DNA of 8,460 bases from JAFGED01 sp964551295 (lineage in GTDB: Bacteria > Chloroflexota > Anaerolineae > B4-G1): positions 1 to 8,460 of the forward strand of contig CAZKDJ010000178.1 of the NCBI GenBank assembly GCA_964551295.1, in the 5' to 3' direction. Numbering within the stretch: position 1 is the first letter of the stretch; every line of letters starts with the position of its first letter. The notes under the pieces were generated by a model. The model did no database searches and was not told where the DNA came from. It saw only the letters and a list, made by a program, of their open reading frames with translations. A program made the translations under genes and the position numbers. Positions 1-7,709 of this stretch are shown here, in pieces.

Positions 1-61
1 TCTTCACCTCGGCCACGGACAGCGGGCCGAATCAGTGGCCAGGGCTGGTGTTCGACGGGGG
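1..61 (+). repeat. Direct repeat, copy 1 (pairs with 643-703)
   Basis: These 61 bases match 643-703 at 60 positions; the only difference is C at 56 versus T at 698, a silent change in a GAC/GAT codon. The unit encodes FTSATDSGPNQW-PGLVFDGG, the cap of the beta-helix module. The offset of 642 bases is a multiple of three, so the reading frame is kept. The match may extend upstream beyond the window. Confidence 0.95.
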
Positions 62-3000
62 CACGGGCCATCTGCGGCACGCCACCGTGCGTTACGGGGG
101 GAATTCGGACGGCATCGTGTACAGCAACGTCAGCGTGCGCGACGTGGATACGGGCGAGGTGCGCATAGAGAGCAGCCAGGTGTTGAGCGGGTCATACAAC
201 AGCACGGACTATGGGCTGTACGTCCTCGACAGCCACGTGGTGATCAGCGACACACTCTTCGGCGGGAACGGGAACGTCAGCGGCGACTATGCCCTGTACG
301 CCGGCGGGAGTAGCACGGTGATCACGGCGACGGGGTGCACGTTCCAGGGGAACGCGGGATGGGCCGCGCGGGTGGAGGCGGACGACGTCCACCGGGTGAC
401 GGGGGGCACGTTCGTCGGCAACGGGAGGGACCGGGTGCTGGTAGCCGGCGGGTCGGTGGCGGACGGGGCGATTCTGACGCCCCAGGCCGGGCTGGATGGG
501 TACGAGCTGGACGACGACGTGAGTGTCCCGGCGGCGGCGACCCTGACGGTGGAGCCGGGCGTGGTGGTGATGGGCGAGAGCGGCGCCGCGCTGGAGGTTC
601 TGGGGCACCTGGAGGCGGTGGGCACGCCGGCCCAGCCAATCCTCTTCACCTCGGCCACGGACAGCGGGCCGAATCAGTGGCCAGGGCTGGTGTTCGATGG
701 GGGTATAGGAGAGTTGGAGCATGCTACTATCAGGTACGCCAGGACCGGTGTGACGGTAAGCGGTGGGCAGGTCACTCTGCACTATGCATCTACCACGAAG
801 AATGATCGGCACGGGATTTATCTCTCCGGAGCCAGCACCGTATTCACGGCCACGGGTTGTGCAATCAGCGATAACGGCAGCGGTTACTATGGTCTGCTTA
901 ACGAGACCGGCACGACGGTGGACGCTCGCTATAATGGCTGGGGCCACGTCTCTGGACCCTATCATCCCACCCTTAATCCCGATGGCCTGGGCGACCGCGT
1001 GAGCGACGACGTGCTTTTTGAGCCGTGGCTGGAGCAGGTCGTGACTATCGCGCCTGAAAGCCTGCGCGACGGAGTGACAACGGTAAAGGGCAAGGCTACT
1101 TTTGGTGCTGACATCGAGATTTGGGATCGTACGGAAGGCGTGCTCCTCGGCACAGGCACCGCTGAGTATGATGATAGCTTCTCTGTCACTGTGAACCCTG
1201 CACTGATCTATGGCCACACGATCGTGCCAGTGGCCGATGGGTTGCCGGGCCTCGAATACTTGGTGGGGCGCGCGGTCACGATCAACGCGCCGCCTGCGCC
1301 GCTCACGGGAACGGTGCGTTTCGAGGGCCTGGCACCAGCCCTGTCGACGGTCGAGCTCTATGTAGACAATGGCGCTACGCCAGTCGTGACCGCTACAGTC
1401 GATGCGGACGATCTCTGGAGTGCGGTTGTTACCATGGGATGTGGGGACCACACGGTCACGGCCAGGGCTATGGAAGCGAACAAGATGTCGGACCCGATTA
1501 AGGTCCACGTCATTGCGCCGCAGGTCGTTGGGCGCACGCCATCGTTCAAAGTGATCGGGATATTTGAGTCGATCCGGTTCTCCTTCAGTCACCCAATGGA
1601 CGAGTCGAGTTTCTCCCCCGGCGAGGATGTCACAGTTTTCAACGGTCCGACAGGACCACTGACGGTGACCGGTTACAGCTGGATCGATGCACATACGTTG
1701 GAGGTGACGTTCGATCCGCAATCCGCGCAAGGACTTTACGAGATCGCCATCGGCCCGCAGATTGCTTGCCGGGCAGGCAGTGACATGGATCAGGATGGTG
1801 ATTGCGTGCTCGGCAAGGACCCAGACGACCGATATGAGGCCACGTTCCTGTTGTCATCGTCTGGCACGATCAACGAGGACACGACGCTATGCCTGACTAC
1901 ACAGCCATACGTCCTGGACGGGTCTCTGACCGTGGCCAACGGTGCCACACTGACGATTGAGGCAGGCGTTATCGTAAAATTCTCAGAGTCCGCCGCGTTA
2001 AATGTTCAAGGGACTCTGGATGTTCGTGGCACCCCCGCTCAGCCCGTCATCCTGACCTCCTGGCGTGATGATACCGCCGGAGGCGACACGAACGGCGACG
2101 GAGATGCCAGCAGTCCTGCTGCAGGCGACTGGCAGGGAGTGCATTTTAGCGCGGCGACAGCGAGGGGTACGTTGTCTGGCGTGGAGATCCGGTATGCTGA
2201 CAAAGCCGTGCACGGTAGTAAATCTCAGGCCAGCGTTGAGCTACACAACGCCGTCCTGCGCAACGGCGGATTTGGCGTCTACGTGTACACGCCCTACGTC
2301 GAGATCGAGGCCGAGAACTGCCTGATCGTCGACAACGCCTACCCAGGCATATTTATGCGGGCCGATTCGCGCGGGGTGTTTCGCAACTGCACCGTCGTCG
2401 GGAATGGGTTCGAGGGCTCTGGTCATCAGAGCAGCGGTGTTCACCTGGGCGGGGCGAACCTGACGCTGGATAGCGTCATCCTTGCCTTTAACGCGAACGG
2501 CTTGCATCACAGTGGAGACCCCCCGGCGCTGACCATTCGCAACAGCGATTTTTACAATCCCGACGGCCAGGAGATCATCTGGGATGGCGACCCGGGTGAG
2601 CCGCAGCTCGACCAGGACGGCAACACCACGGCCAATCCGCACTTCGTCGACCAGGTCGCCGGCAACTATGATCTCGACGCTGCCTCGCCTGCGATAGACG
2701 CCGGGCGGGGGATTCATGCGCCCAACGAGGACATCCTCGGCCGCTCCCGCTACGACGATACCGGCATGCCGAACGCGGGGTCGGGTTTCCCGGCCTACGT
2801 AGACATGGGGGCCTACGAGCGCCATGGGAGCACGGAGGGGGTAGACCTACAGGCCACGCGCGTCGCCGATCCTGCCCCGGAGTTTGTCGATGCGGGGGAT
2901 TCCTTCGAGGTCGAATGGAGGGTGACGAATGCCGGCTTGCTGGACTGCGCCGGGCAGTGGCAGGACGTGGCGTACCTATCTACCGACCCATATCCCAGCA

Positions 3001-6000
3001 GCGACGACCATGTGCTGGCGACGCGCACGTACAGTGGCACGCTTGCCCCCGGCGATAGCTACGTGCAGACGCTGACGGCCACGGCGCCAGGTGAATCTGG
3101 GCCGCGGTATGTCCTCGTGCGGAGCAACGCCGATCACGCGGTATCCGAGGCGGTGGAGGGCAACAACGTCGGCGTAGCCTCGCGCGCCTTGGGCATTGAT
3201 GTTCCTCTTCTCGAACTTGACGCGCCACAGGCTGGGGCAGTGAGCAAGGGTGGGTGGTCATACTATCGATTCGAGGGTTCTCTGGGGCGTACCGTACGAT
3301 TCGACCTGGATACCGAGGTGTCCAGCGGGTCCGTGGGGCTGTACGTCCGCCGGGGCCTTCCACCAACGCTCAGCTCGTACGACGCTGCCGGGGATGGACG
3401 TGGCCAACCAGACCAGACGGCCAGGCTGGCGCCTTTGAATGGCACCTACTACGTAGGTGTATACGGGCTGCGTCTTCCCGGTGGGGCGACGAATCACACC
3501 CTCAGCGCGACGCTCACCGAGCTGGACGTCGTGTCCATCTCGCCGGCTCAGGTCGGCAATGCGGGCCAGGCCACGTTCAGGATCGTTGGCGACAGCTTTG
3601 ACGCGGATTCACAGGTTCAGCTCGTGGCCCCCAACGGCGCGACCATCGAGGGCGAAGCGTGGTACCAGGATTCGAGCACACTGTTTACTACCTTCGACCT
3701 GGCCGGTGCTGCTGCAGCTCCCGGGCTCTACGATGTGGTGGTCACCCGCTCCGATTCGACCTCTGCCACCAAGTTCGATGTCATCACGGTCGAGGCGGGT
3801 GGAGTGGCCGTATTCGAGGCCTCTCTGGATGTCCCCGGCGTGGCGCGGCCCGGGCGGGTGATCGAGGTGCGCGTTGAGTATGCCAATACGGGCAATATCG
3901 ATCTGCCCAGCCCGCTGCTCACCATCGCCAGTCGGGAGAGTGCAGGCTGGCTGCTCGACGACGCTGCGTCGCTGGACGGCGGTGGATGGGTCACAGGAGA
4001 CGCCGTGAGTCTATTGGCGTTGAGCTCGGATGGCCCGGCGGCCGTGCTCCGGCCGGGACAGTCGGAATCTGTTACGATCAGGGTGCGGACGCCGTTCAGC
4101 CCCGGCGCTATGCCGTTCACGCTGTACGCGTTTGGAATCCCTGGAGGCTCGGGGCTCGACGACCCGATCGATTGGGAACAGATAGGGCAGGATCTTCGTC
4201 CGATTGATATGCCGGCCACCGCGTGGCTCCCCATCTTTGAACGGCTCAAGGCTCAGGTCGGCAGCACCTGGGGCGGTTATCTCTCCGCGCTGCGCGACAA
4301 CGCGGACCACCTGGCCGGGCTGGGACAGAGGGTTCACGATTCAGCCAAGCTCTTTGCCTTCGAGTTCGTCCAGGCTGCCCAGATGGGAGGCCCCCTATCT
4401 CTTGCCTCTGCCGAGGATGCCGTTTGTCCGGCCCCTGGCCTCTCCCTGGTCTTTGAGCGTTCCTTTTTGCCCAGCCCATCCTACAGAGTGCGGGAGGGCA
4501 CTCTTGGTCGGGGTTGGACGCACTCCTACGAGATCACCCTGCATCAGCGCTCCGACGGCGCCGTCGTCGTCAATGGGGCAGAGGGCTTTGACCGGATCTT
4601 TGAACCTGATGGAAGCGGTGGATATATTGCTTCTCCAGGTGACCATGCTACCCTTACGGCGGAAGCCAGCGGCGGGTTCCTTTTGAAGGAGAAGCACGGC
4701 CTGACCATCCACTTCCGGCCCGATGGTCTCTTCGATACCATCGAGGAACCGAATGGCAACCGGGTGACGGCGACCTATGATGCGGGCGGCAGGTTGACCC
4801 GTGTGCTTCATTCCAATGGGGACGCGTTCACCTTCTCCTACGATGCGAACGGCCGCCTGGCGACGCTTACCGACCATGCCGGCCACACGACCACCTATGC
4901 CTACGACACATCGGGCGAGCATCTCCTCTCGGTCACTCGTCCCGATGGCAAGGCGACGGCCTACACGTATGCGAGCGACCCGGGCGCGCTCAGGGGCCAC
5001 TGTCTGACCTCGATAGCGGCCCCCGGCGCTCCGGTGGTCTACTTTGAGTACGACGGGCTCGGTCGTCTCGTCGAGCAGTCCCTGGCGGAAGGCGCAGAGA
5101 CGGTGCAATTCTCCTACGACACTGCCGGAAAGATGTCCATCACCGACGCGTTGGGCAACACGACGACCCTGTGGATCGACGGCCGTGGCAGAGTGGTGCG
5201 TATGGAGAACCCCCTTGGAGCGGCGATCGATATGGCCTACGACGCGGACTGGAACCTCGTCACCATCACGGGCCCTACCGGTATTTCATCGGGCTTTGCC
5301 TACGACAACCTGGGCAATCTCACTGCCGCGCGGGACCCGATGCGCCACGTCACCACATTTGGATACAGTGGTGCATACAGCAACTTCCTGTGGGTGACGG
5401 ATGCCCGTGGCAACACGACACACTACGACTATGACGCCGCTGGGAACCTGACCGGCATTACCTATGCCGACGGAACCAGCGAGTATTACGATTACGATGG
5501 CTTGGGCAACGCCAGTGGTTGGACGAACCGGCGGGGGGATGCGATCACTTATGCGTACAACGATCGTGGTCAAGTGATCCGAAAGACGTACCTCGATGGC
5601 ACCACTCATACCTGCTCCTACGATGATGCGGGCCGCCTCATCGCTGCCGCCGATGACAGCGGCACAACCGCGCTGGAATACGACCTTGACAACGATTGGC
5701 TGACCAGGATTACCTACCCTGAAGGCCGGTACCTGGCGTTCAGCTACAACGACGCTGGCCAACGGGTGCAGATGATCGATCAAGATGGCTTCACCGTGGA
5801 TTATGAGTACGATGCGTCCGGCCGGCTATCCCGCCTGGTGGGAGCGGATGGTAGCGTGGTCATCACCTACACGTACAACCTCGCCGGTCAACTGGTCCGC
5901 GAGGACAAGGGCAACGGCACGTACACCACCTACGAGTACGACGCTGCCGGGCAGATATTGCACCTGGTGAACCACGCCCCGGATGGCGGTGTGCAGTCCC

Positions 6001-7709
6001 GCTTCGACTATACCTACGACGAACTCGGCAGGCGGACGGGTATGGTTACTCTCGATGGTGCCTGGACCTACACCTACGACGACAGTGGCCAATTGGTGCA
6101 CGCCGTCTTTGACTCGACCGATCCCGCGGTGGATGACCAGGATCTGACCTACGTGTACGACGCCGCCGGCAACCGCGTGCGCACCGTCTTCAATGGTGTG
6201 ACCACCGAGTACACGACCAACGATATGAACCAGTACACCCAGGTGGGGGACGTCGCCTACATCTACGATGCCGACGGCAATATGACGTCAGAGACGGACG
6301 GCGGCGAAACGACGACCTACGAGTACGATTACGGCAATCGCCTGATCGGCGCGACCTTGCCCACCAGCGGCACCTGGGCGTACACGTACGATGTCCTGGG
6401 AAACCGGGTTGGCACAGAACACGATGGTCTCGTGAACCAATACCTCAATGATCCCACCGGCCTGGTGGACGTGGTCGCCGAATACGACGGTGGTGGGGCA
6501 TTGGTGGCACAGTACGTACACGGGCTGGGGCTTGCCGCGCGTGTCGATGCCGCGGGCAGCCCGGCCTACTACGCCTTCGACGCCACCGGCAACACACGCC
6601 AAGTGTCGGATGGTATGGGTGCCGTGGTCAATGTCTACGACTATACGCCGTTTGGTATCCCTCTTCAGGTAGATGAGGGCATCCCTAACTCCTTCCGATA
6701 CGTGGGTCGGTTTGGTGTGATGGATGAGGGGAATGGGTTGAGTTACATGAGAGCGCGGTACTATCACTCGGCGTCCGGACGTTTCACGGGTTTAGACCCT
6801 GTTCGCTTTGTGGGGGGAGATCTCAATCTCTACACATACGCTTCCAACATGCCTACAAGTTTTGTTGATCCATTAGGGCTCTCCTTCATAAGAATGTATG
6901 GGCCTACAATCCTTAAGTTGGGCGGGGTATTTGCTGGTGCAGCTGCTCTCGCTGTTTCGGGTCCAGCTGGCTGGGCTTTGGCGATTGGTGCAGCACTTAT
7001 GGGGGGGGGAGGTGAGGTTTGGGACGCGTGGGAGATTGCCCATAGTTTGGCACCTATTGTTAAAAAGCCAAATCCATGGCATAAGCCCCGGGATATGACA
7101 TTAGAAGAGTATCTGATGGACTACGGCGGACTAGAGGAAGAGGATCTAGCCTACATCGGTATCTACACCTCGCGCACCCCCGAGGACAAGTTCGGTCCCG
7201 GCGGCTACGACGCACCGGGCACCCCGGAGGGCGGCGAGGTGCGTTACGTCACGGGGGAGCAGGCGTTCCACTACCGGGTCGAGTTCTGGAACAAGGAGGA
7301 CGCCCCGGTTCCCACGCAGGACGCCATCGTCGAAGACGTGCTGGATCCAAACGTCTATGACCTAAGCACCTTTGAGTTCACGCGCATTGGGTTCCTCAAG
7401 TGGGATCGGCCTCTGCCTGGAGGGCAGGCCATCGACATGCGCATAGATATGCGGCCGGAGATGAACCTGGCCGTGGACGTCACAGCGACTTTCGATCTGG
7501 AGACGGGCGAGATCCTTTGGTGGTTCCACTGTGTGGATCCCCTGACGGGCGATTACCCCGCGGACCCAATGGCCGGCTTCCTGCCGCCTTATAACCCCGA
7601 TACAGGCTTCGAGGTCGGCTGGGTCGAGTTCCGTCGAGCCCAAGGCAGGCTTGCCCAGCGGCACACAGATCGCCAACCAGGCCTTTGTCGAGTTCGATTT
7701 TGCCGGTGA
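1..7709 (+). CDS. Giant mosaic RHS/YD-repeat extracellular protein (5' partial, 3' frameshifted)
   Basis: The frame is open from base 1 (first full codon at 3, residues FTSATDSGPNQW) to TGA at 7707-7709, giving 2,568 codons. The true start is upstream; the first candidate, GTG at 48, falls inside a beta-helix strand and is not credible. Domains in order: beta-helix, Ig-like, Big_5-like, beta-helix, CARDB, PPC, IPT/TIG, CARDB/DUF11-like, helical linker, DUF6531-like, YD repeats, RHS core (RARYYHSASGRF, ending VDPLGL at 6881), hydrophobic tip, and a C-terminal beta-domain (FWNKEDAPVPTQDA). No enzymatic motif is visible. By family knowledge, YD/RHS regions fold into a hollow beta-shell, and CARDB, PPC and TIG are extracellular adhesion or spacer domains, so a secreted or surface role in attachment or contact with other cells is inferred. 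The last residues from about 7632 (FRRAQGRLAQRH...) are out of frame with the family, and the expected end is encoded at 7633-8097. Identification as an RHS mosaic protein is secure; the biological role is not. Confidence 0.95.
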   Translation, partial: FTSATDSGPNQWPGLVFDGGTGHLRHATVRYGGNSDGIVYSNVSVRDVDTGEVRIESSQVLSGSYNSTDYGLYVLDSHVVISDTLFGGNGNVSGDYALYAGGSSTVITATGCTFQGNAGWAARVEADDVHRVTGGTFVGNGRDRVLVAGGSVADGAILTPQAGLDGYELDDDVSVPAAATLTVEPGVVVMGESGAALEVLGHLEAVGTPAQPILFTSATDSGPNQWPGLVFDGGIGELEHATIRYARTGVTVSGGQVTLHYASTTKNDRHGIYLSGASTVFTATGCAISDNGSGYYGLLNETGTTVDARYNGWGHVSGPYHPTLNPDGLGDRVSDDVLFEPWLEQVVTIAPESLRDGVTTVKGKATFGADIEIWDRTEGVLLGTGTAEYDDSFSVTVNPALIYGHTIVPVADGLPGLEYLVGRAVTINAPPAPLTGTVRFEGLAPALSTVELYVDNGATPVVTATVDADDLWSAVVTMGCGDHTVTARAMEANKMSDPIKVHVIAPQVVGRTPSFKVIGIFESIRFSFSHPMDESSFSPGEDVTVFNGPTGPLTVTGYSWIDAHTLEVTFDPQSAQGLYEIAIGPQIACRAGSDMDQDGDCVLGKDPDDRYEATFLLSSSGTINEDTTLCLTTQPYVLDGSLTVANGATLTIEAGVIVKFSESAALNVQGTLDVRGTPAQPVILTSWRDDTAGGDTNGDGDASSPAAGDWQGVHFSAATARGTLSGVEIRYADKAVHGSKSQASVELHNAVLRNGGFGVYVYTPYVEIEAENCLIVDNAYPGIFMRADSRGVFRNCTVVGNGFEGSGHQSSGVHLGGANLTLDSVILAFNANGLHHSGDPPALTIRNSDFYNPDGQEIIWDGDPGEPQLDQDGNTTANPHFVDQVAGNYDLDAASPAIDAGRGIHAPNEDILGRSRYDDTGMPNAGSGFPAYVDMGAYERHGSTEGVDLQATRVADPAPEFVDAGDSFEVEWRVTNAGLLDCAGQWQDVAYLSTDPYPSSDDHVLATRTYSGTLAPGDSYVQTLTATAPGESGPRYVLVRSNADHAVSEAVEGNNVGVASRALGIDVPLLELDAPQAGAVSKGGWSYYRFEGSLGRTVRFDLDTEVSSGSVGLYVRRGLPPTLSSYDAAGDGRGQPDQTARLAPLNGTYYVGVYGLRLPGGATNHTLSATLTELDVVSISPAQVGNAGQATFRIVGDSFDADSQVQLVAPNGATIEGEAWYQDSSTLFTTFDLAGAAAAPGLYDVVVTRSDSTSATKFDVITVEAGGVAVFEASLDVPGVARPGRVIEVRVEYANTGNIDLPSPLLTIASRESAGWLLDDAASLDGGGWVTGDAVSLLALSSDGPAAVLRPGQSESVTIRVRTPFSPGAMPFTLYAFGIPGGSGLDDPIDWEQIGQDLRPIDMPATAWLPIFERLKAQVGSTWGGYLSALRDNADHLAGLGQRVHDSAKLFAFEFVQAAQMGGPLSLASAEDAVCPAPGLSLVFERSFLPSPSYRVREGTLGRGWTHSYEITLHQRSDGAVVVNGAEGFDRIFEPDGSGGYIASPGDHATLTAEASGGFLLKEKHGLTIHFRPDGLFDTIEEPNGNRVTATYDAGGRLTRVLHSNGDAFTFSYDANGRLATLTDHAGHTTTYAYDTSGEHLLSVTRPDGKATAYTYASDPGALRGHCLTSIAAPGAPVVYFEYDGLGRLVEQSLAEGAETVQFSYDTAGKMSITDALGNTTTLWIDGRGRVVRMENPLGAAIDMAYDADWNLVTITGPTGISSGFAYDNLGNLTAARDPMRHVTTFGYSGAYSNFLWVTDARGNTTHYDYDAAGNLTGITYADGTSEYYDYDGLGNASGWTNRRGDAITYAYNDRGQVIRKTYLDGTTHTCSYDDAGRLIAAADDSGTTALEYDLDNDWLTRITYPEGRYLAFSYNDAGQRVQMIDQDGFTVDYEYDASGRLSRLVGADGSVVITYTYNLAGQLVREDKGNGTYTTYEYDAAGQILHLVNHAPDGGVQSRFDYTYDELGRRTGMVTLDGAWTYTYDDSGQLVHAVFDSTDPAVDDQDLTYVYDAAGNRVRTVFNGVTTEYTTNDMNQYTQVGDVAYIYDADGNMTSETDGGETTTYEYDYGNRLIGATLPTSGTWAYTYDVLGNRVGTEHDGLVNQYLNDPTGLVDVVAEYDGGGALVAQYVHGLGLAARVDAAGSPAYYAFDATGNTRQVSDGMGAVVNVYDYTPFGIPLQVDEGIPNSFRYVGRFGVMDEGNGLSYMRARYYHSASGRFTGLDPVRFVGGDLNLYTYASNMPTSFVDPLGLSFIRMYGPTILKLGGVFAGAAALAVSGPAGWALAIGAALMGGGGEVWDAWEIAHSLAPIVKKPNPWHKPRDMTLEEYLMDYGGLEEEDLAYIGIYTSRTPEDKFGPGGYDAPGTPEGGEVRYVTGEQAFHYRVEFWNKEDAPVPTQDAIVEDVLDPNVYDLSTFEFTRIGFLKWDRPLPGGQAIDMRIDMRPEMNLAVDVTATFDLETGEILWWFHCVDPLTGDYPADPMAGFLPPYNPDTGFEVGWVEFRRAQGRLAQRHTDRQPGLCRVRFCR
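643..703 (+). repeat. Direct repeat, copy 2 (pairs with 1-61)
   Basis: This is the second copy of the near-identical beta-helix cap segment, preceded by GTPAQPI and followed by diverged sequence (GIGELEHATIRY versus GTGHLRHATVRY in copy 1). Nucleotide identity ends abruptly at 703 although protein similarity continues for some ten residues. This points to recent duplication or gene conversion confined to the shared stretch and whatever precedes it. Confidence 0.95.
1041..1850 (+). other. Ig-like domains and Big_5-like domain with Asp-rich loop
   Basis: Two beta-sandwich-like stretches (from VTIAPESLRDG, and from APPAPLTGTVRFEG at about 1290) precede a Big_5-type Ig-like domain of the form RFSFSHPMDESSF ... 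VTVFNGPTGPLTVTGYSW ... LEVTF. The loop at 1782-1802, DMDQDGD, is followed by a Cys and then by KDPDDRYEATF. It resembles a calcium-binding DxDxDG loop. A Cys on either side of this loop (IACRAG and GDCVLG) could form a disulfide in an exported protein. Domain names rest on pattern recognition, and the exact boundaries are approximate. Confidence 0.65.
1863..2828 (+). other. Second beta-helix region with calcium-loop-like insertion
   Basis: The segment opens with DGSLTVANGATLTIEAG and the same cap phrase as the first helix (GTPAQPVILTS). An Asp/Gly-rich insertion, GGDTNGDGDASSPAAGDWQG, lies near 2080-2140 and looks like a calcium-binding loop. Helix rungs follow (GVEIRYADKAV, VLRNGGFGVYV, CLIVDNAYPGIFM, CTVVGNGFEGSG, VILAFNANGLHH). 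It ends with the signature of secreted 'choice-of-anchor'-type helices: FVDQVAGNYDLDAASPAIDAG, then YVDMGAYERHG at about 2797-2828. It belongs to the single large reading frame. No catalytic residues were assigned, and binding or stalk function is inferred. Confidence 0.8.
2841..4140 (+). other. CARDB, PPC, IPT/TIG and CARDB/DUF11-like domain string
   Basis: CARDB (about 2841-3200) shows VDLQATRVADPAPEFVDAGD, EWRVTNAG and the closing VEGNNVG. PPC (about 3207-3516) shows WSYYRFEGSLGRTVRFDLD and LNGTYYVGVYG. IPT/TIG (about 3522-3791) shows VVSISPAQVGNAGQATFRIVG and LYDVVVTRSD. A second CARDB/DUF11-like domain (about 3798-4140) shows GRVIEVRVEYANTGNIDLPSP and RPGQSESVTIRVRTP. These are all secreted beta-sandwich types that commonly act as adhesion or spacer modules. 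Their tandem arrangement implies a long rigid stalk in front of the RHS shell. Confidence 0.78.
4425..6640 (+). repeat. DUF6531-like entry and YD-repeat (RHS shell) region
   Basis: A DUF6531-like entry (GLSLVFERSFLPSPSYRVREG, then LGRGWTHSYE and GFDRIFEPDG) leads into roughly thirty degenerate YD units of about 20 residues, such as YDAGGRLTRV, YDANGRLATLTDHAGHTTTYAYD and YDAAGNLTGITYADG. In studied RHS, TcC and teneurin proteins these strands spiral into a closed beta-cocoon. The repeats are conserved only at protein level: no long exact DNA repeat is obvious, so they are old and diverged rather than recently expanded. Confidence 0.93.
6641..6881 (+). other. RHS repeat-associated core domain with Asp pair
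   Basis: The core reads YDYTPFGIPLQ, FRYVGRFGVMDEGNGLSYMRARYYHSASGRFTGLDPVRFVGGD, NLYTYASNMPTSF and VDPLGL (DPLGL at 6867-6881). In characterised RHS proteins this core plugs the shell and contains two Asp residues used for self-cleavage directly after the DPxGL motif. Both Asp positions are present here (LDPV and VDPL). The first motif departs from the usual DPIGxxGG as DPVRFVGG, and the usual NNP is NMP. Self-cleavage is therefore possible but unproven. DNA composition starts to fall in AT-rich direction within this core. Confidence 0.88.
6882..7157 (+). other. Short hydrophobic, glycine-rich RHS tip of unknown function
   Basis: The 92 residues after DPLGL begin SFIRMYGPTILKLGG. They include one long or two short hydrophobic segments (about 6906-7013: VFAGAAALAVSGPAGWALAIG and ALMGGGG). 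An acidic amphipathic part follows (RDMTLEEYLMDYGGLEEEDLAYI). I recognise no nuclease, deaminase, ADP-ribosyltransferase or other toxin fold. Similar glycine-rich hydrophobic stretches often precede toxin domains in polymorphic RHS toxins, so this could be a truncated pre-toxin segment, a membrane-inserting peptide, or simply a linker. GC is about 40-57% per 60-base line here, well below the flanks. Confidence 0.6.
7629..7644 (+). other. Apparent frameshift junction
   Basis: The upstream frame gives WVEF ending at 7631 and then loses family character (RRAQGRLAQRH). The +1 frame gives VEPKAGLPSGT starting at 7633. Skipping the single C at 7632 joins them as WVEF-VEPK. In related domains as I remember them, one residue sits between the F and the V-x-P-K (pattern F-x-V-x-P-K), so loss of two bases here fits slightly better than gain of one. 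There is no homopolymer run and no recognisable slippery heptamer or +1 shift stop codon at the site, which argues against programmed frameshifting. Confidence 0.8.

Larger units (their letters stand above)
1..1035 (+). other. Right-handed beta-helix modules (two tandem units)
   Basis: Two successive copies of a parallel beta-helix module are visible. Each has the cap phrase GTPAQPI-LFTSATDSGPNQW followed by PGLVFDGG-G-L-HAT-RY, then short strands with GNG, SGG and STV-TATGC turns. The first copy begins before the window; the second runs from about 520 (AATLTVEPGVVV) to the closing phrase YNGWGHVSGPYHPT and VLFEPWLEQ near 1031. The period between the copies is 214 residues (642 bases). Such modules resemble pectate-lyase-type helices and usually bind carbohydrate or act as stalks. 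No lyase catalytic residues could be assigned, so a structural or binding role is more likely. Confidence 0.8.

Noticed and set aside
48..50. GTG at 48 as the start codon of the giant gene
   Set aside because: The same frame is open upstream to base 3 and encodes the conserved beta-helix cap found again at 643-703, so the gene starts outside the window.
192..1730. Minus-strand open frame of 512 codons
   Set aside because: It lies opposite a clearly coding frame in GC-rich DNA, its translation is rich in Arg, His and Pro with no domain pattern, and no ribosome site or neighbour supports it.
4395..5108. Minus-strand open frame of 237 codons within the RHS entry region
   Set aside because: It is a shadow of the YD-coding strand; the plus-strand frame has unmistakable family motifs here.
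4740..6640. Tandem DNA repeat or CRISPR-like array in the YD region
   Set aside because: The repeats exist at protein level only; units vary in length and sequence and there are no identical repeats with unique spacers.
7629..7644. Programmed ribosomal frameshift
   Set aside because: No slippery heptamer, rare +1 shift codon pair with stop, or obvious downstream structure is present at the junction, so mutation or sequence error is the simpler reading.
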